Source of the DNA: Anarhynchus alexandrinus
Taxonomy: Eukaryota; Chordata; Aves; Charadriiformes; Charadriidae
Direction: 5' to 3'
Assembly: GCA_008711295.1 (NCBI GenBank)
Contig: VUYV01000080.1
Location: forward strand, 1,043,861-1,107,860
DNA length: 64,000 nucleotides
In this document: piece after piece, positions 10,501 through 23,084 of the stretch
Numbering within the stretch: the first letter of the stretch is position 1
How the letters are laid out: the number at the start of each line of letters is the position of its first letter
Translations under genes and position numbers: made by a program
Notes under the pieces: model-generated
Seen by the model: only the letters and a program-made list of their open reading frames with translations
Database searches by the model: none
What the model was told of the DNA's origin: nothing

Positions 10501-12410
10501 TGCAGGCGTGGAGGCAGGATCAGTCCCATACCCCTCCATGGCAGCAAGTACCCTGCTGGAAGAGACTCACCTCCCAGCTTCTGGCCTCCAGCTGCAGTGA
10601 TCAGTGCTCTGTTTTCCAAGGAACACAGCCCTGCCTGCAGCGCCTCGCTAATTGTGCACCACGTGTGGGTGTGTGGAAGTAACTTGACTCGTGCTGCCCG
10701 TCAGCACCACTAGCGCAGGAGGCACAAGGCTTGACCGCCCTTGTAACTATTATCTTATCTGCTGGAGCTGATGGATGCTGTTCTTACAAGTGAAGTACCT
10801 AATCCTCTTTTATCTCTCCTAAGCGCTGGGCCTCCACGTTAGCCTCAGGCAAGCCCAATCCCTGTATTAATTATTGGTTGCATTTTCTTAAAGCCCCTCT
10901 TATTCTTTTCTTTTTTTTTTTTTCAGATTCAGTCACTCGTAAGTGAAATCCCGTCACTCACTCTTCCCTCATAACGGGCTCACATCTGTTTCTGTAGTCT
11001 CTCAGTATCACAGCAAACTCTGATTTTGCAACAGTAAGCAGATTTGGGGGGCCTGAGGGTGTTTTGGGGAGGAGGGGTTGGCAGATTAGAGATGCAGAAC
11101 TTGTGATTAAAAAACTGAACAAAACTTCATGATGGCATCAGACTGCAAGTCAAATTCTCAGGGAGCAAACCTCAGCTCCACACCTCCAATCGTCTTCAGC
11201 AGCTTCTCACCTGCTTCTGCTGGTTCCACACCACAGTGCTGCTGTATCTGCGTGTGCGTCCTGGGGCTTTACATAGCAAAACGAACAAGAAGGAAAAAAC
11301 AGGTATATATATCTGGCCCAGAAAACACCTCCCCAACTCCCCTTCCTGTCCTACTCCCAGCAGCTTCAAAAAACGAGAGATGGTGAGTGCTGGTAGAGGG
11401 TTCACAAGCCTGTTAAAGGAGTACCATACTACTTCCTCTGTAGCATAGCACAGGTGCAAGTAAGAAAACCTCAGGCATGTGCAGGTCTTATTTTCCAAAT
11501 GTAAATCATATCTTTGTAGTAACCCCAGGCCCAGGCCTACAGCAGCTCCTCAGAATGAATGTCTTTTGCTGTGCTTGCCTCTGTGTCTGCACCGTCAGCA
11601 TACAGGATCCCTCAGCTTTACACCTCCTCCTGCGTGCTTTCTATCGCTTTCCAACCACCCTTGGTGTAACCTCAGAGAAGTCACATCAGAGTGCTCACTA
11701 CAGTAGGGCCATTTGTTCCAGATTTAGGATGGATTCTTGCCCAATTTCCCCCCACCTGCAGAGCAAGGACCCAGGGCCACCTTGGCTGTTCCCAGCTGGA
11801 GCTGGATTTCCAAGGGTAACCTTCACATGAAGACATTGATCAAAGCACCTGGGTCACCTCCTTTTCTCTGCTTCCAAGACAAAGATGTTGGAAAGCTTTG
11901 AGGCTTTTGAAAATGCCGTCAACTACTGAAGAAGCAACCCCACCTCTCCTCACCTCCCATGTGCCTGACATGGACCACGGTGGAGGAAGACCCCTGGGCA
12001 GAAGTGGCAGGCCTGATTTCTCCCATCATTTACCCCTGCGAAGAGTCTCACTGGGTTTGGACTATCTGCTGCTTCTACTGTTGAAACAGCCTCAACATCA
12101 CCTCCCCCACAGCTGATCGCTCTCGCGCTGAGTCATGGCTCTGCACATCCCGGTCCCTTACACATCTGCAGGGAGGTTACTTGAGGCAAAGGAGAACATG
12201 GCTTGCTCTGCCACTCTGCCTGGGAGGATGCTCCGGCAGCTCCCTGCTGTAGGGTGAGGAACTGGCTCCTAAAAGGAACCATTTCCATGTTGCAACCTGC
12301 TCTCTCTCTGACTCAGTCCAATGCAAACCAGTTAGGGCAATGTCAGGCAGTTTTCCACCTTAAGGACTCTCCCAGATGCCTTCTGTAGCCTTCCACCAGC
12401 TGCAGCTGTA
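7591..12410. other. Non-coding stretch, scattered short frames
   Basis: Unique sequence with an A12 run (about 7838-7849), T-runs near 10908-10922, and many 60-117 codon frames on both strands. A poly-T plus CAG at about 10925 is followed 14 bases later by a GTAAGTG word, which could be a chance acceptor and donor. No domain, RNA gene or repeat family is recognisable. Confidence 0.5.
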
Positions 12411-12474
12411 GGTATGTGTATATACATAGATGTATACACATGTACACAGAGACACATACACATACATGTATATA
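12411..12474. repeat. Degenerate TA/CA alternating purine-pyrimidine tract
   Basis: A run of imperfect TATACA, TGTACACA and CATACATGTATA words. It is mostly alternating pyrimidine and purine. Such tracts mutate fast and can adopt Z-like structure. It also explains the repetitive Cys/Met/Val-rich minus-strand frame across it, which is not a gene. Confidence 0.8.
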
Positions 12475-13128
12475 AACTAAAATCACCACTGATTTTAAAG
12501 GGAAAATTCTGTGCACCCAAGCGATTGCCCTAACTTTGATAAGTCAAAGGGCTGCTTTGATCTCATCTTTCCTGTCCACAAATCCTGCACTGGAAAAATA
12601 ATCATTAAACAAGACAGCTGTGTGCAGTCCTGCAAATGGGCTTCGCATCTCTGCTTTTCCTCATTCCTTCCGTATGGGGTTGTTTGTTTGGGGTTTACAG
12701 ATAAGAACATACAAGACCTGCCAAGGTACTCCATCCTACCTCTTGGGTCACCCTGAGCAAGCAAAGGATAAGCCCTACCTGTGTCCTGTGTGTCAGGCTT
12801 ATTGAGGAGCTCGTTTCAGTCCAGCAGAGCTGGCTATGTCTGGGTTGGGAACGTTTTGCACCCAGAAGGTGCTTCACCAGGGGTGGGAGGTGACCCTGTA
12901 TCTAAGGCAGGCTGTACTACACAGACTAATAAAGACCTAGGCTTTTAAAATTTATAAATTCAGGTTTGAATATGACTTCAAATTATGATAAATGCTGTCT
13001 TTATTAGTTTAGTTATGCTACTGAGGTAGGCATACCTCATGTATTATTCCAAATACTTTGATCTTGTCTCTGTGCTTGATTTTGGTCTGTGGATGTATAA
13101 CATGAGTCTGTCTATCCTCCTTCTTCAG
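12475..13128. other. Non-coding stretch, small hairpin
   Basis: Several overlapping 60-89 codon frames occur on both strands (12495-12877) without recognisable content. A short perfect stem TGAGGTA/TACCTCA with a 4-base loop lies at 13022-13039. It is too short to be called an RNA gene. Confidence 0.5.
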
Positions 13129-13242
13129 AGAACTTCTTAGTGCCATGGTGGAGAGGAACAAGGAGTGGAAGTGTCCAAATCTGTATGACTTTCCACAGAA
13201 CAACATCAGGAATATGTTCTTAGTCATCCCCCAAGACCAGCT
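13129..13242 (+). other. Candidate exon of unknown gene (weak)
   Basis: A pyrimidine-rich tract ending in CTTCTTCAG (to 13128) precedes 114 bases, which are followed by GTAAGG at 13243, a good donor. Read from 13130, the frame is open through 13242 and beyond it to a TAA at 13244. It uses codons typical of vertebrate coding DNA (GTG GAG AGG AAC AAG GAG TGG AAG). The peptide contains MVERNKEWKCPNLYDFPQ, which I do not recognise. The length is a multiple of three. A chance match is quite possible in 64 kb, and an upstream in-frame TGA means it would have to be spliced. It could be a real exon, a retrocopy scrap or noise. Confidence 0.15.
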
Positions 13243-16200
13243 GTAAGGAAGCACAACCCTTATTAGAAGTCAGAAAATCTACATGAAACGGGACTTCGGG
13301 AAAGCCTCAAACACAGATAAAACTAACACAGGTGTGCACTTCCTTAAACAAAACAGAATTCAAGGAGTCTCCCTTACCAAGGCTTCGTGTCCTTGAGTTT
13401 GCTAATTCCACTGCTCAAAACCTCTTTTATTTCATTTTCTCCAAAGCTTTGTTTCACGGTTCAGTTCCACTGGGATTGTGCTGGTTCTTGAACTGTCAGA
13501 CCTCAGTATCGGCCCATGTGTGCATGTGCCTCAAGTTTTGGAAAGCAGCGCTGACAAATGTTCTCAGAATACCCTGGCATAGTACTGAAACAATGCCAGA
13601 AAAAAAAATAAAATAATAATAATAAAAAAAAAAAGATCATCCTCCTCCTCATTTTTGCAGCAGAGATGTTAGGTCCCATTGCTGTCTATTCTTAATCTGT
13701 AGCACCATCTTTTGAGGGGATGCTGTACTCCCAAGCAAATACACTGAACTCTCCCCAGAGGATCCCCGTGGGGCCTTGCTGGCTACAGTCAGAGCTGGCT
13801 GAAAAAAAAATGTGACAGAAGCTGTTTTCCATTGGGAAGGGACGTTTCAAGGCAAAATGTTTCTTGGGAACGTGTGACGCTGAGTAAATTTGTGACTAAA
13901 AAACGTCGGGCTGCTACCACAGCAAGAAAGACTTACTTTGTTCCAAGTTTTTCAAGTCGTTCAGTCCCAACTTGTTTTTGTCCAGCTCACATTTATACTT
14001 GGGCAGAGGGTGCCATGTGTATTGATACTTTCTATGCGATATTTACATTGCTATATTTAATGTTTTAGTATAACATTTTGGCATTGCTAAACTGTGTCAT
14101 TTTGGTGTTTTCAAATGGAAATTTTTATTCTGGGGGGAAAAATAGAGAAATGTTGACCTTTTTGGACTGATTCAGGGTGGAACACAAATGTCTAAATGCC
14201 AGATTTTTCTGCAGGGCAGAACTTCTCCATTCCAACCAGCTTTCCCCCTCAAACGCAGAAGATATTCCTCATCCGTTCTCCCTCCCCGTTATTAATGGCA
14301 TCACCATCCACACAAAGACAGCTTCACTGTCCTGAACCTGTTATGCTTAATAGCAAATAATTGCTTTAAGTCACACTTAAGCTCTGAAAGACTTTGCAGG
14401 GCAGCAAGTGAATGTCTGTGTGCAGCCTGTGCCTCCCTTCACTTCATCCTGGATTTCAACCAAGGCTGGGGGAAGGGAAGACACAGCAATACTTATGATG
14501 ATGTGTTAGTAACCCGCAATGATGAGAGTGCTGTGCAATTACTGACTCTTCTATCCATACAGTGCTCTGGGGTGAAATATTCACACCCAACAGATAATGG
14601 GGAAAATGAAGCATGGGGAAGGGAGGTGATTCTTTACAGTTACGCTCCAGTATCTTCACTTTTTCCTTTCAAAACTTCATGAAAGGCCACGGAATAAAAA
14701 AGGACTGTTTCAGGGAAGTCATTTCTCATTCCCATTTAGGTAGGCACTGGGTATCAGCTCAAGGGTGCTGCTCTGAACAGCCTGCAAAGGGCTACTCAGG
14801 CATGTGGAATGGGTGGTCACCTACTAAGCTGTAGGAGACAGGCAAGGTCACTGAAGCCATAAGCCAGAACTTGGCATGGTGGAAGCTCATGGATCCCGTG
14901 GTGCAGATGGTAATGGAAGCATCTTCCAAATGTGAGCCATGTCTAGAGAGGAATATAAGCAAGGAAAAGGTTTCCACTTTCCCTTTATTTTTAATTCATC
15001 CCCTTTTATCTGTCTGGTTTTATAGCTTTATATTGGAAGGAAGCCTGTTTCCTGGTACGTACAGCAGCTTGACTGAGCATAGCTTGGCAACGGTGCCTGT
15101 TGCTTTAGGGAAGAACAGAGCATATTCTCATTGTGCATGTTTTCCCTTGGAAACATTTCATCCTGTCTATATAATTCTATATATGGCTCCCAGCCATGCC
15201 ACTACAAGCTGCAAAAACATCAGCTCATATATACTAACGATGTCAGGCCTATTTAATGACTGGATCCAGGGCCATCAAGAAATTACCTATGATTCTGTAG
15301 ATTGTCTTCCTCAAGCAGATTTAGGGGTTTTGGGCCCCTTGAGAGAAGGGAGCTATTTTGCCTTTTTGGAGGAGACCCTCAAAATCATTACTTGTCCCAT
15401 GCTTATCACATACCTCCTTTGCTGCTTTTCACAATGGCAAGAAAATTAATTTTGGTGTCCCAGCTAAATTCCAGTATTGGTAATTCTTGCAGTCCACCCT
15501 GCTCTAGTTTCTTGCATCCATCTCAAACACGTCATGCAGAATTCCTGGGTCCCTCTCCCACAATGCAAGCTACATGCTTCTCTTGGGTTGAACTGGGTAT
15601 GCTTGCACTATTTCAGTCCTGTTCTTCTGCTAACAAGCTAGATGGAAATAAAAGGGAAGAAATATCCCTCAGGAGCTGGCCAAGAGAAGAGATTCTTTGG
15701 AGTCCTGTCTCACTAAAATGAAAAACTAAACCGTTACATGTTCAGTTCAGGCCTTGTTTCATGTCTGCCCTAAATTCATGTCAGTTTTGCTGTTAATAAC
15801 CATGACGATGTTAAAACAGGAAAGAGAAAGTTTGCAAACTTTCTTAGTGTTGCTCTCACCCATGTGAGCATGGATTTCATCTGTTGTAACAGCTGCCCTA
15901 CTTAGAGAAGTACTGTTTCTCTGACTGCTTTCTGGCTCATATCCTCTGAAGTTACTCACCAAGCTGAGACCTTTTATTTGGGTTCTTTACTGCATCACAC
16001 TGAGTGCCCCCAGCTCCCAAGGTTAGTAATGGGAACCCCATGCTACTCCAGAGGTGATCTCCATAGGCACTGTCAGAGTAGGGAATGACAGCTGTGAACA
16101 CAAGGGGGATGTTTCCTCCAGAAATGGGCAGCTTCAGCTCCGCCTCTGCCCTTGACACTGCGACCCTTGCTTGACTCATGCCATCCGCAGGCATAGCCTC

Positions 16201-17750
16201 AAGCATTTGAGACCTCCTCTCTCTGGCTTCTTCTCTGCTGAGTGGAAGAGTGTTTTGGTTCTGAGGTTAATCTAATTTCTGTATCTTTTTCAGCTTCTCA
16301 ACCGATCTGTCTCCCCAGACAGTGAGTGCAGCAGAAGCAAGAGGAAGGGGCCCCCCAAACTTATCCTTGATGTGCTCACTGCTGTCTCTTTGGCAGCTTT
16401 GCGGATGCCATGCAGTTCTCTAGGACGTGGTGTTTGGCTGGAGAACACCCTGGCAAGAAAGGATGTTGAAAAATAGCAGTAGCAGCAACAGTAGCAACAG
16501 ATGGGGCTAGCAACCTTTCCCTGGGTGAGTATCAGGTCTGTTACTCTTCTCAGCTGCTTGGTGGGTCACTGCTGGGTTACATATCCAGTGATGTTTGCAC
16601 TGTGCTCTCGTCCTGCGACGTATATGCCAGATTCCTCTGGTTCCCTTCGTTGCTTTGCTTCAGAGCGACAGCAGTGTGCTCAAAGGCTCAGCAGACGTTT
16701 TGCAGACTCTGAGATGGAGCAGCCAAAATATGTAACGTCCTAAAGTTTGAAACAACTTGTTCTTTTCACAGACATGTATGCATATATACTGCGTAATTTC
16801 TCATCATTCAGCTTTGGCTCCTGCTTTCTGTAGCCATCAGAAGCCTCTACTTGAAATCCTATTTTCTCCTGGGCATCATTGGTTGTTATCTCAGGGTTGA
16901 CTCATTATCTGCCTGGATTGGTTACCAGAGGGCTTTTTTTGGTGTGAAATCTTTCTATAGTGGAGTCATGGACTACAAAGCCAAGAAGGACCATTTTGGG
17001 TCACCTAAAATAACCTCTGAGCTCTTCATGTATTGAGCTGCAAGTGTTGGCTGCTGACTGTAAGGGTTTTGCATACCGAAATGGCTTCTTGCATTTTCAG
17101 TGCAAGTTTGCACTTGTCTGCCTTCCCTTGGTAACGCTTTCTATGTTTTCATAATAAGATGGATCCCAACGGTCTTTCTGTGGCCCAACAATTATGGGGT
17201 GGAAGTCCTTTTCCCAAATGGTCATGAAAGAGAGTGGACAATAAACATCAAAACTGTCATGGACTTTGAATGGCTTTGGTTCTCAAGAAGGACAACTTAA
17301 GATGCTGCTTACATGGTACAAACAAGTGAAGGACAGGGGTACTTTGACTAGGGCCCCCAGATGTGACACCCACATGGAGTAAGGCACTGCAGAAGCATTG
17401 TCTTTTCATAAACTGCCTTATTAGCATGGAGTCACTCCCAAAATTGTAAGTCCAGTTTTTCAGTAAAAGTCCATCCAAGGTTTTGCATCTATTTCTGAAT
17501 CCAGCTTCCTTTTTTTTTCATTATTTATCACCAGGTGCCATTGATCAGTGAAGAAATGCCCTAAAGAACCTTGCTTGTCCTTGCAACCTTCTCTGGAATA
17601 AAGTTCTTTCCCTACTGTTACATGAAAGCTTGATACCCATGTGATTAACCTGCCTATTCAAGGCAGAAGTCCTTGGAGAATGAGTTCCAGATGGCAACTC
17701 ACTCTTAGGCTGAGGAGTGTGTAGTGGGACAGGAGAGGAGATCTGCCCGT
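13243..17750. other. Non-coding stretch including the longest open frame
   Basis: Contains an A/T simple repeat (13604-13634, A-runs with AAT triplets). It also holds the longest frame of the window, 14871-15449 plus, 192 codons. That frame has hydrophobic patches but no signal peptide or domain I recognise, overlaps a 139-codon frame in another phase, and has no splice or promoter context. A pyrimidine tract ending in CAG at 16293 is followed by a 53-codon open stretch with basic residues and a nearby GTGAGT. I consider all of these chance-level. Confidence 0.45.
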
Positions 17751-17910
17751 AAGAATATCACACTGGACATATTGGGTCAGAGTAATGGTCTGTTTGGATA
17801 TGTTGTCTCTGATAATACTCAAAAGCTGATGCCTAGGGAAGGATATTAGAACAAGAGAAGCATCATCCTTTCCCCTCTACCCTTCTAGCCTCCAGCCTTT
17901 GGAGATCACA
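17751..17910 (-). mobile_element. Ancient CR1-type LINE 3'-end remnant
   Basis: Blocks 'CTGGACATATTGGGTCAGAG', 'TAATGGTCTGTTTGGATATG', 'CTCAAAAGCTGATGCCTAGG', 'GGATATTAGAACAAGAGAAG' and 'CATCCTTTCCCCTCTACCC' follow, in order, the reverse complement of the 'TACTGGGTCAGACCAATGGTC' 3' end. That end is abundant in turtle and crocodilian CR1 and occurs as old fossils in birds. All blocks are present at roughly consensus spacing. The copy is diverged but nearly uninterrupted for about 160 bp. Confidence 0.75.
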
Positions 17911-18005
17911 TGGGATCCTATGGGAACTAAGGATGCCATGGCCCAAAAGTGAACTGAACACTGATCTGTATAGGTAAATCTAATTCAAAGAGGACACCTG
18001 ACTGG

Positions 18006-18042
18006 TCTTAGGTCACTCACTAATCACTCTTAGGTCACTCAC
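18006..18042. repeat. 22-bp direct repeat
   Basis: The 15-mer TCTTAGGTCACTCAC is at 18006-18020 and exactly repeated at 18028-18042, separated by TAATCAC. It is a small tandem duplication. The repeated word contains GGTCACTCA, which has nuclear-receptor half-site likeness (AGGTCA). That is a weak hint only. Confidence 0.85.
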
Positions 18043-21000
18043 TTGCAAACAGAGCCGGAAAACCATTAGACCTAACCCAAAGGTGACCGAAGGTGGTAGC
18101 ATGCAGCGGAAGGACAGGGAAATTTTTCATCCAGTAGTTCAAGTGAAGCATTGTGTGACACTGGAAGGAACAGAAGACACAACCTGCTCTCCCAGACATG
18201 CTGCCACCTCCTCCACCCATGCGACAAGCTCTCTTCAGTGTTTCCAATGTGAGATTTTTTTCCTGTGGGTAATGTCCCCAGCTGTCCAGTTATGTTGTCC
18301 CATTGGTGACTTAGCCCTTACAGATAAAATGGTCTGTGTTATAAAGAGGAGAGACAGCTCTGGAGTATGGCCACTGCCAGGTGGGACAGACCTAATTGTT
18401 TCCTTAGCAATCCCAATTTCTACTCTTCACATTAGGGAAATAAAATTGTCATATTCTGAAGAGCTTATTGGCAAGCAGGACAAAATGGGCACAGTATAGA
18501 AGACTTCCCTCAGTTTTACAAGAGGGAAATAGAGGCAGCAGTGCCAAGAGGAGACATCCGGATTCATCCAGGGACATCTGAGACATGAAGCCATGTTGCA
18601 GTTCTTGCTGTGCTTGGTGTATGTCCTGCCTCAGGGGCACGGTGTTTTTTCTCTGCCCAAGATGACCTGCCTGAACACCCGAGCTCACCACATCAAACCT
18701 GCTTCCATGAACAGCACAATCTTTCCATGGCTCGCTGCTCCCCATCAAACCTAGCGCTGAGCCCTTACAGAGCATAAATGGCTGTTCAGAGACTGCCTGT
18801 GCCCTGAGCTAAAAGTGTAGTCAATCCTCACACATCTGGATGCCATACTGCACGGCTGAAAATGCTTCTTTTGACCATGATTCAGCCCTCTTCATTTTTT
18901 CAGTCTGTAAGCTTCTGTGAGTGACTCAAATCTGACACCCATGAAAGGCCTTTATTTCTTTATAATTCCTGTCAGACCACTAATTAATTGCTGTGTTTGT
19001 TCTTTAATACCTGACCAATTAGCATAAGTAAATAACATGGGTAGAACAAGATGGCATGCAGGGCTAATAAAACTGCTGCAGTGTTTTTAATTGCCAGCTT
19101 AAAACCCTGTGAAGTCTTTAGCACAAAAGGAGGAGAACAAGAAGGAAATAGTCTGAGTGGCCAAATGATGAGCCAAGTCTGTGGGCAGCGCTTCCAACTT
19201 GTGGACTACTTGTAAGAGGTCTACAAATAATAACATAAAAAAGTAGTAGTGTTTTTCAGCAGATATGAAATCAGGAGGGCCGGTGAGTCCACAAAAGTTG
19301 AAGGCCAATCTCTAAGCAAGACCCATAGCTGGGTCCAGATCCTTAGTACTGGGATCACTGTACTTCCAGGCAGATTGCTATGTCTGCTGTTCGTTTATTT
19401 TACTGGCTCGCTATATAAAATTACAGGGTGGAAAGAGCAGGAATGTCTAGAGAAACCTTAGATGTCACTGTAACGGCCCTGCTACAGTTCTAAAGCTGCA
19501 TATATGCATTAACACAGTATTGCTTTCAAACTAAGCCATATCCTGCCTCCTAGCTTGGCTTCTTACCCCAAACTCTGGTTCAGCAATGCAGGTACATGGT
19601 TTCTGGAACAGAACCACCATGTACCCAAACTGCTTGGACTAGGAGTAAAGCTGTTCAGACGTCTCTGTGTAGAAATGCCCTAAGTGATGGGGAAAGGTAA
19701 TAGAAACCCAGAAACTACTTGGAGACATTAGAAAAGGGAGCATGGGATTTTTGAGGTGTTCAGTGAGAGCCAGGAAAATGGAGGGGCACAGGTTTGGGTT
19801 AATCACGAAATAAAAGGCAGGCCGAACATGAGGATGACGTTTCTCACAGCAAGAGCTATGAAGCCACAGAGCCGGCTTGAGGGAAGCACCATCACTGACT
19901 CATTTCAAACTAGCCTGAACAAATTAATAGAGAGAGCAGAGAAGCAGGCAAGCCTGGCAACAAGATTGGAGCTGACGATGCTGCTTGATCCAAGAAAGTG
20001 TTGGCCCTTCTAATCTTGAACTTTCTTTGATTCTGCAGAAGCTTTTAATAATTTTATGGATTTTTGCATAAAACAGCTACAGTGTTGCATAAGGTCTCTA
20101 TTAGCAGCTCCAGCTCTGAAGACGTGTCAGCAGTTCTAGCGTTGCTGCACTCAAAGTGGTTGGGGCTGCAAGCGTGGTGTATGCCATGGAGATGTCCCCC
20201 ATCACCACCCTTTTCTTGAGGATGGGCTCAAAAATGGGATTTATGAATTTGTTCTTCTTTTAATGTGGGTCACCATTCTCTATAGACGATAGAAAAGCAG
20301 GCATAGGTGTTACATTGTTCTCTTCAACTCAGACTTTGCAGCTGCTACGATGCCTAGCTTAGGTGTTGAGATACAGTTCTCTTGGCCACAATTTTAAAGG
20401 CCTTGAGAATTAAGCATCACAAAGTCTTTAATGGCTCTGCAGCTTACTTTGTTAGCTAAATCCACTGTTTAGCATGGAAATTCCCAGGTGTGAATCTGTG
20501 GTGCTTTTCCTAAGCTGGGGATTTCTGGAACTTGCAGAGTGCCTTCAGGATGTGTCACTGTGCATTGTACTCTTCCCTCAGCACGTTCTAGTTACTCGCC
20601 TACATGGATTCTTGCCTGAATCGGCGTTGCTATTCTTATGCACCCAAGGAGACCTGGCAAGTACAGGAGCTGGCTACTAAAGCTATGCACAGCAGGCTTT
20701 ATATGCTTGTGGAGAGCATCTTGCAGGCACACGGTCTCCATGCTTATGTGAAAGTTTAACATCAGGTTTGACCCCTCAGTTATAGGACACAAGAAAGGCT
20801 GTTGGAAGCAGCCGGGCAGTTACGAGGAACATTTGGTATGAATTTTCCCCTGTTTTGCAGTTAATGAATCATTCCTAAGCCTGCCCTTCCACTGTTCTCA
20901 TTATTCCAGTTCAGACTGTTGGGAAAAGAGCTCTTTAGGAGACGGAGCAGAGTCCGTTTTTATGTATTTAATTTGGTTGGCCAGAGACAGAGGGAAGATG

Positions 21001-21110
21001 GACTGTGTGCCATTTATTAACTGACTAGCTTCTTGTCCAGTACAAGTTTAAGCTTGCTCTCAAGGCAGTCCGCAGTTTATCTCTAAATTGATAGGCTACT
21101 GTGAAGCTAT
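18043..21110. other. Non-coding stretch
   Basis: Unique sequence. The segment 18515-18545 ('CCTCAGTTTTACAAGAGGGA', 'AATAGAGGCAGC') resembles a scrap of MIR read in reverse but is too short to call. AT-rich 18950-19030 carries TAATTAATTG and CCAATTAGC words. No gene or RNA is recognisable among frames of up to 138 codons. Confidence 0.45.
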
Positions 21111-21362
21111 AATGCTGTGGGGGTCCCCGAAGGCCTTTTCCTTCCCCGTGACGTGGGCACCCCACCTTTGAATGCACCCTGCAAGGAGCTGGAAGTACGG
21201 CTATTCCAACAGGGTACAGTGCACCAGGGCCTTCTCTTTACCTCGTCCTGGGAATCGCTTGCTTCAGCTCTGGCTTACAAATGCAATGAAACTCATTCAA
21301 ATAAAGCCACATGGTAAGATTTCTATCTTCTTACTAGTCAGTTTAAAAAAAAAAAAAAAAAA
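21111..21362 (+). other. Possible transcript end or retrocopy tail (AATAAA plus A18)
   Basis: A moderately GC-rich patch (about 21117-21260) is followed by AATAAA at 21299-21304 and, 40 bases on, an uninterrupted run of 18 A (21345-21362). This is what the end of a reverse-transcribed poly-A RNA looks like. A chance A-run near one of the many AATAAA words in AT-rich DNA is the simpler reading. No parent gene is recognisable in the upstream sequence. CR1 does not normally make poly-A tails, so retrocopies of this type are rare in birds. Confidence 0.2.
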
Positions 21363-21698
21363 GCTAAAACAGCTGAAAAATAAATTAGGCACCTTGGTGG
21401 TGAGGCAAGGTACCTGGGTTTTCCCTAGTTCTTCTGGGAGCGTGGTATACATGAGACCCTCTGTGCTGCTGTCTCCATCTCAGGTTACTGTCATGGGGAT
21501 CCAGAGAAGGAAGACAACTCGGTGGTCATTGTAGTAACTTTTGTGTTCTGTCGGGGTAACTAATCTTGATTTTAAACATCCCAAGTGCAGAATACCAACA
21601 GGGCAGGTAAAAATGCCTTTCTGCTAATTGCATCTTTTTTCCAAAAGGAAAATAAAACCACTGGCTTTTTGTTGAAAAACATCAGCAGAACTTAGCTG

Positions 21699-21716
21699 AC
21701 ATATATACATATATGT
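21699..21716. repeat. Short AT palindrome
   Basis: ACATATAT, two bases, ATATATGT: exact 8-base arms around AC. It is part of a small TA/CA microsatellite and probably has no role of its own. Confidence 0.8.
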
Positions 21717-23084
21717 TTGAAAGCCAATTGGGGGCACAACCCCATTATCCAGGAAGGGGTTAACTTTAGAGAACTATTGAGCTAGGCAGGACCATTTATA
21801 CTGGCCTTCTTCTAGGAAATTCCCTGCAAGAGAAAATTAGAGGCAGAGGACAGTGTGTAGCCATAATCAAACCTTGTTTAGTTTGGCACTTTCTCTATCT
21901 ATTCCATTTTTACCAATCTGACTTGCTCTACTGTTTTTCTTGGCTGGATCACTGGAGTAATTATTCCATAGATACATGTAATATTTTAACATATACAACT
22001 AGTGCAGTTGCTGCTTTGTCCATCCTTTGTGAAGCAAATCATTGAGGGAATGATTTTGACTGTGATGAATTTCCAGGTTTTGCTGGAATTCTGCTCCAGG
22101 GCTGGGTGGATACCCAGAGCAGAGGTTCTTCTAGACTTAGCATAAGAGAGGAAGGGAGAGCTTTTTCCTTCATGTGTCTCAGGCATTTGAGCTCTCAGAC
22201 ACTTGATGGGCACCCCTGAGATAAGTCTGACTTTTCACTAGAGGAGAATCTGAAAATACTTTCATACTTCATTCTGCATAGTTGGTGCATCATAGGGAGT
22301 TTGTTCTAAACCAAAATTCTGCCTTATCTATGCATGCATCATCATCCCAATAAGACTGAATTGCACCCAGCCGAAGTGGTGAAGAACCTCTTTAATGTGT
22401 GAAAAGATGACCCATAGGCAGGAATCTCGCCAAAACCAGCTGAAAAGAGAATCTAGAGCATGACAGTGTTTTTCTCCTGTTAATGGGCAATCTCTATATT
22501 TTAATAGCTTTTTTTTATTTTCCAAAAGTGACTGCCAAACCCCATAAATAAACATAGTATTCTATACACTAAGGAACTGGATTGACGTTCAATGGCATTT
22601 CATAGCATGTACACTTTAATTAAGACATGATGACCTGGATTCAGTGGGGTGACATGAGGGAGCATTAACTCTCAGTTCTAACAGTTCTGCTGCCAAGGAC
22701 AAATTCTCTGTTGCATCGGTGTGACTCAGTTCAAACAACAAACAGCCTTGCAATTTAAAATCCCTACAGGCCTTGGTCAAGTTTCCCCAGTTCTTGGATA
22801 ACTTCCTCTTTTCTCCTTGATGTTTTTCTTAAAGTGAGATATTCTGTTGCTTTGTCCTGATTTTCCAAGTAACGGGTGGGTCTTTATACTCCTGACAATA
22901 AAGTTGCCTTCCAAATATTTATCACATCAAATAACGTACTTTTCCATGTTATTAATCCTGGAGTATCTCCATCTTTCCATTTGGTGAACTATGTTGTCTA
23001 AGATGGACAGATTTTTCCAGAATTAATGTTTCTGGGATTTCACATTTGTAACATAGGTTGAGAAGTGTATGAGGAAAAGAAATA
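21717..23084. other. Non-coding stretch
   Basis: Unique AT-rich sequence with frames no longer than 75 codons. Near 22690-22730 the words 'CAAATTCTCTGTTGCATCGG' and 'TGTGACTCAG' recall the same old palindromic element that is clearer at 23085-23172. Confidence 0.45.

Noticed and set aside
13022..13039. TGAGGTA hairpin resembling a let-7 seed
   Set aside because: Stem is only 7 bp and the sequence beyond the seed does not match let-7; no precursor-length fold.
14871..15449. Longest open frame, 192 codons, plus strand
   Set aside because: No recognisable domain or signal, overlaps a 139-codon frame in another phase, and its length is within what 64 kb of random frames can give.
16294..16453. 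Acceptor-like tract followed by a 53-codon open frame
   Set aside because: No good donor at a sensible place for the open frame and no homology recognised.
18515..18545. MIR-like scrap on the minus strand
   Set aside because: About 30 bases of loose similarity is too little to call.
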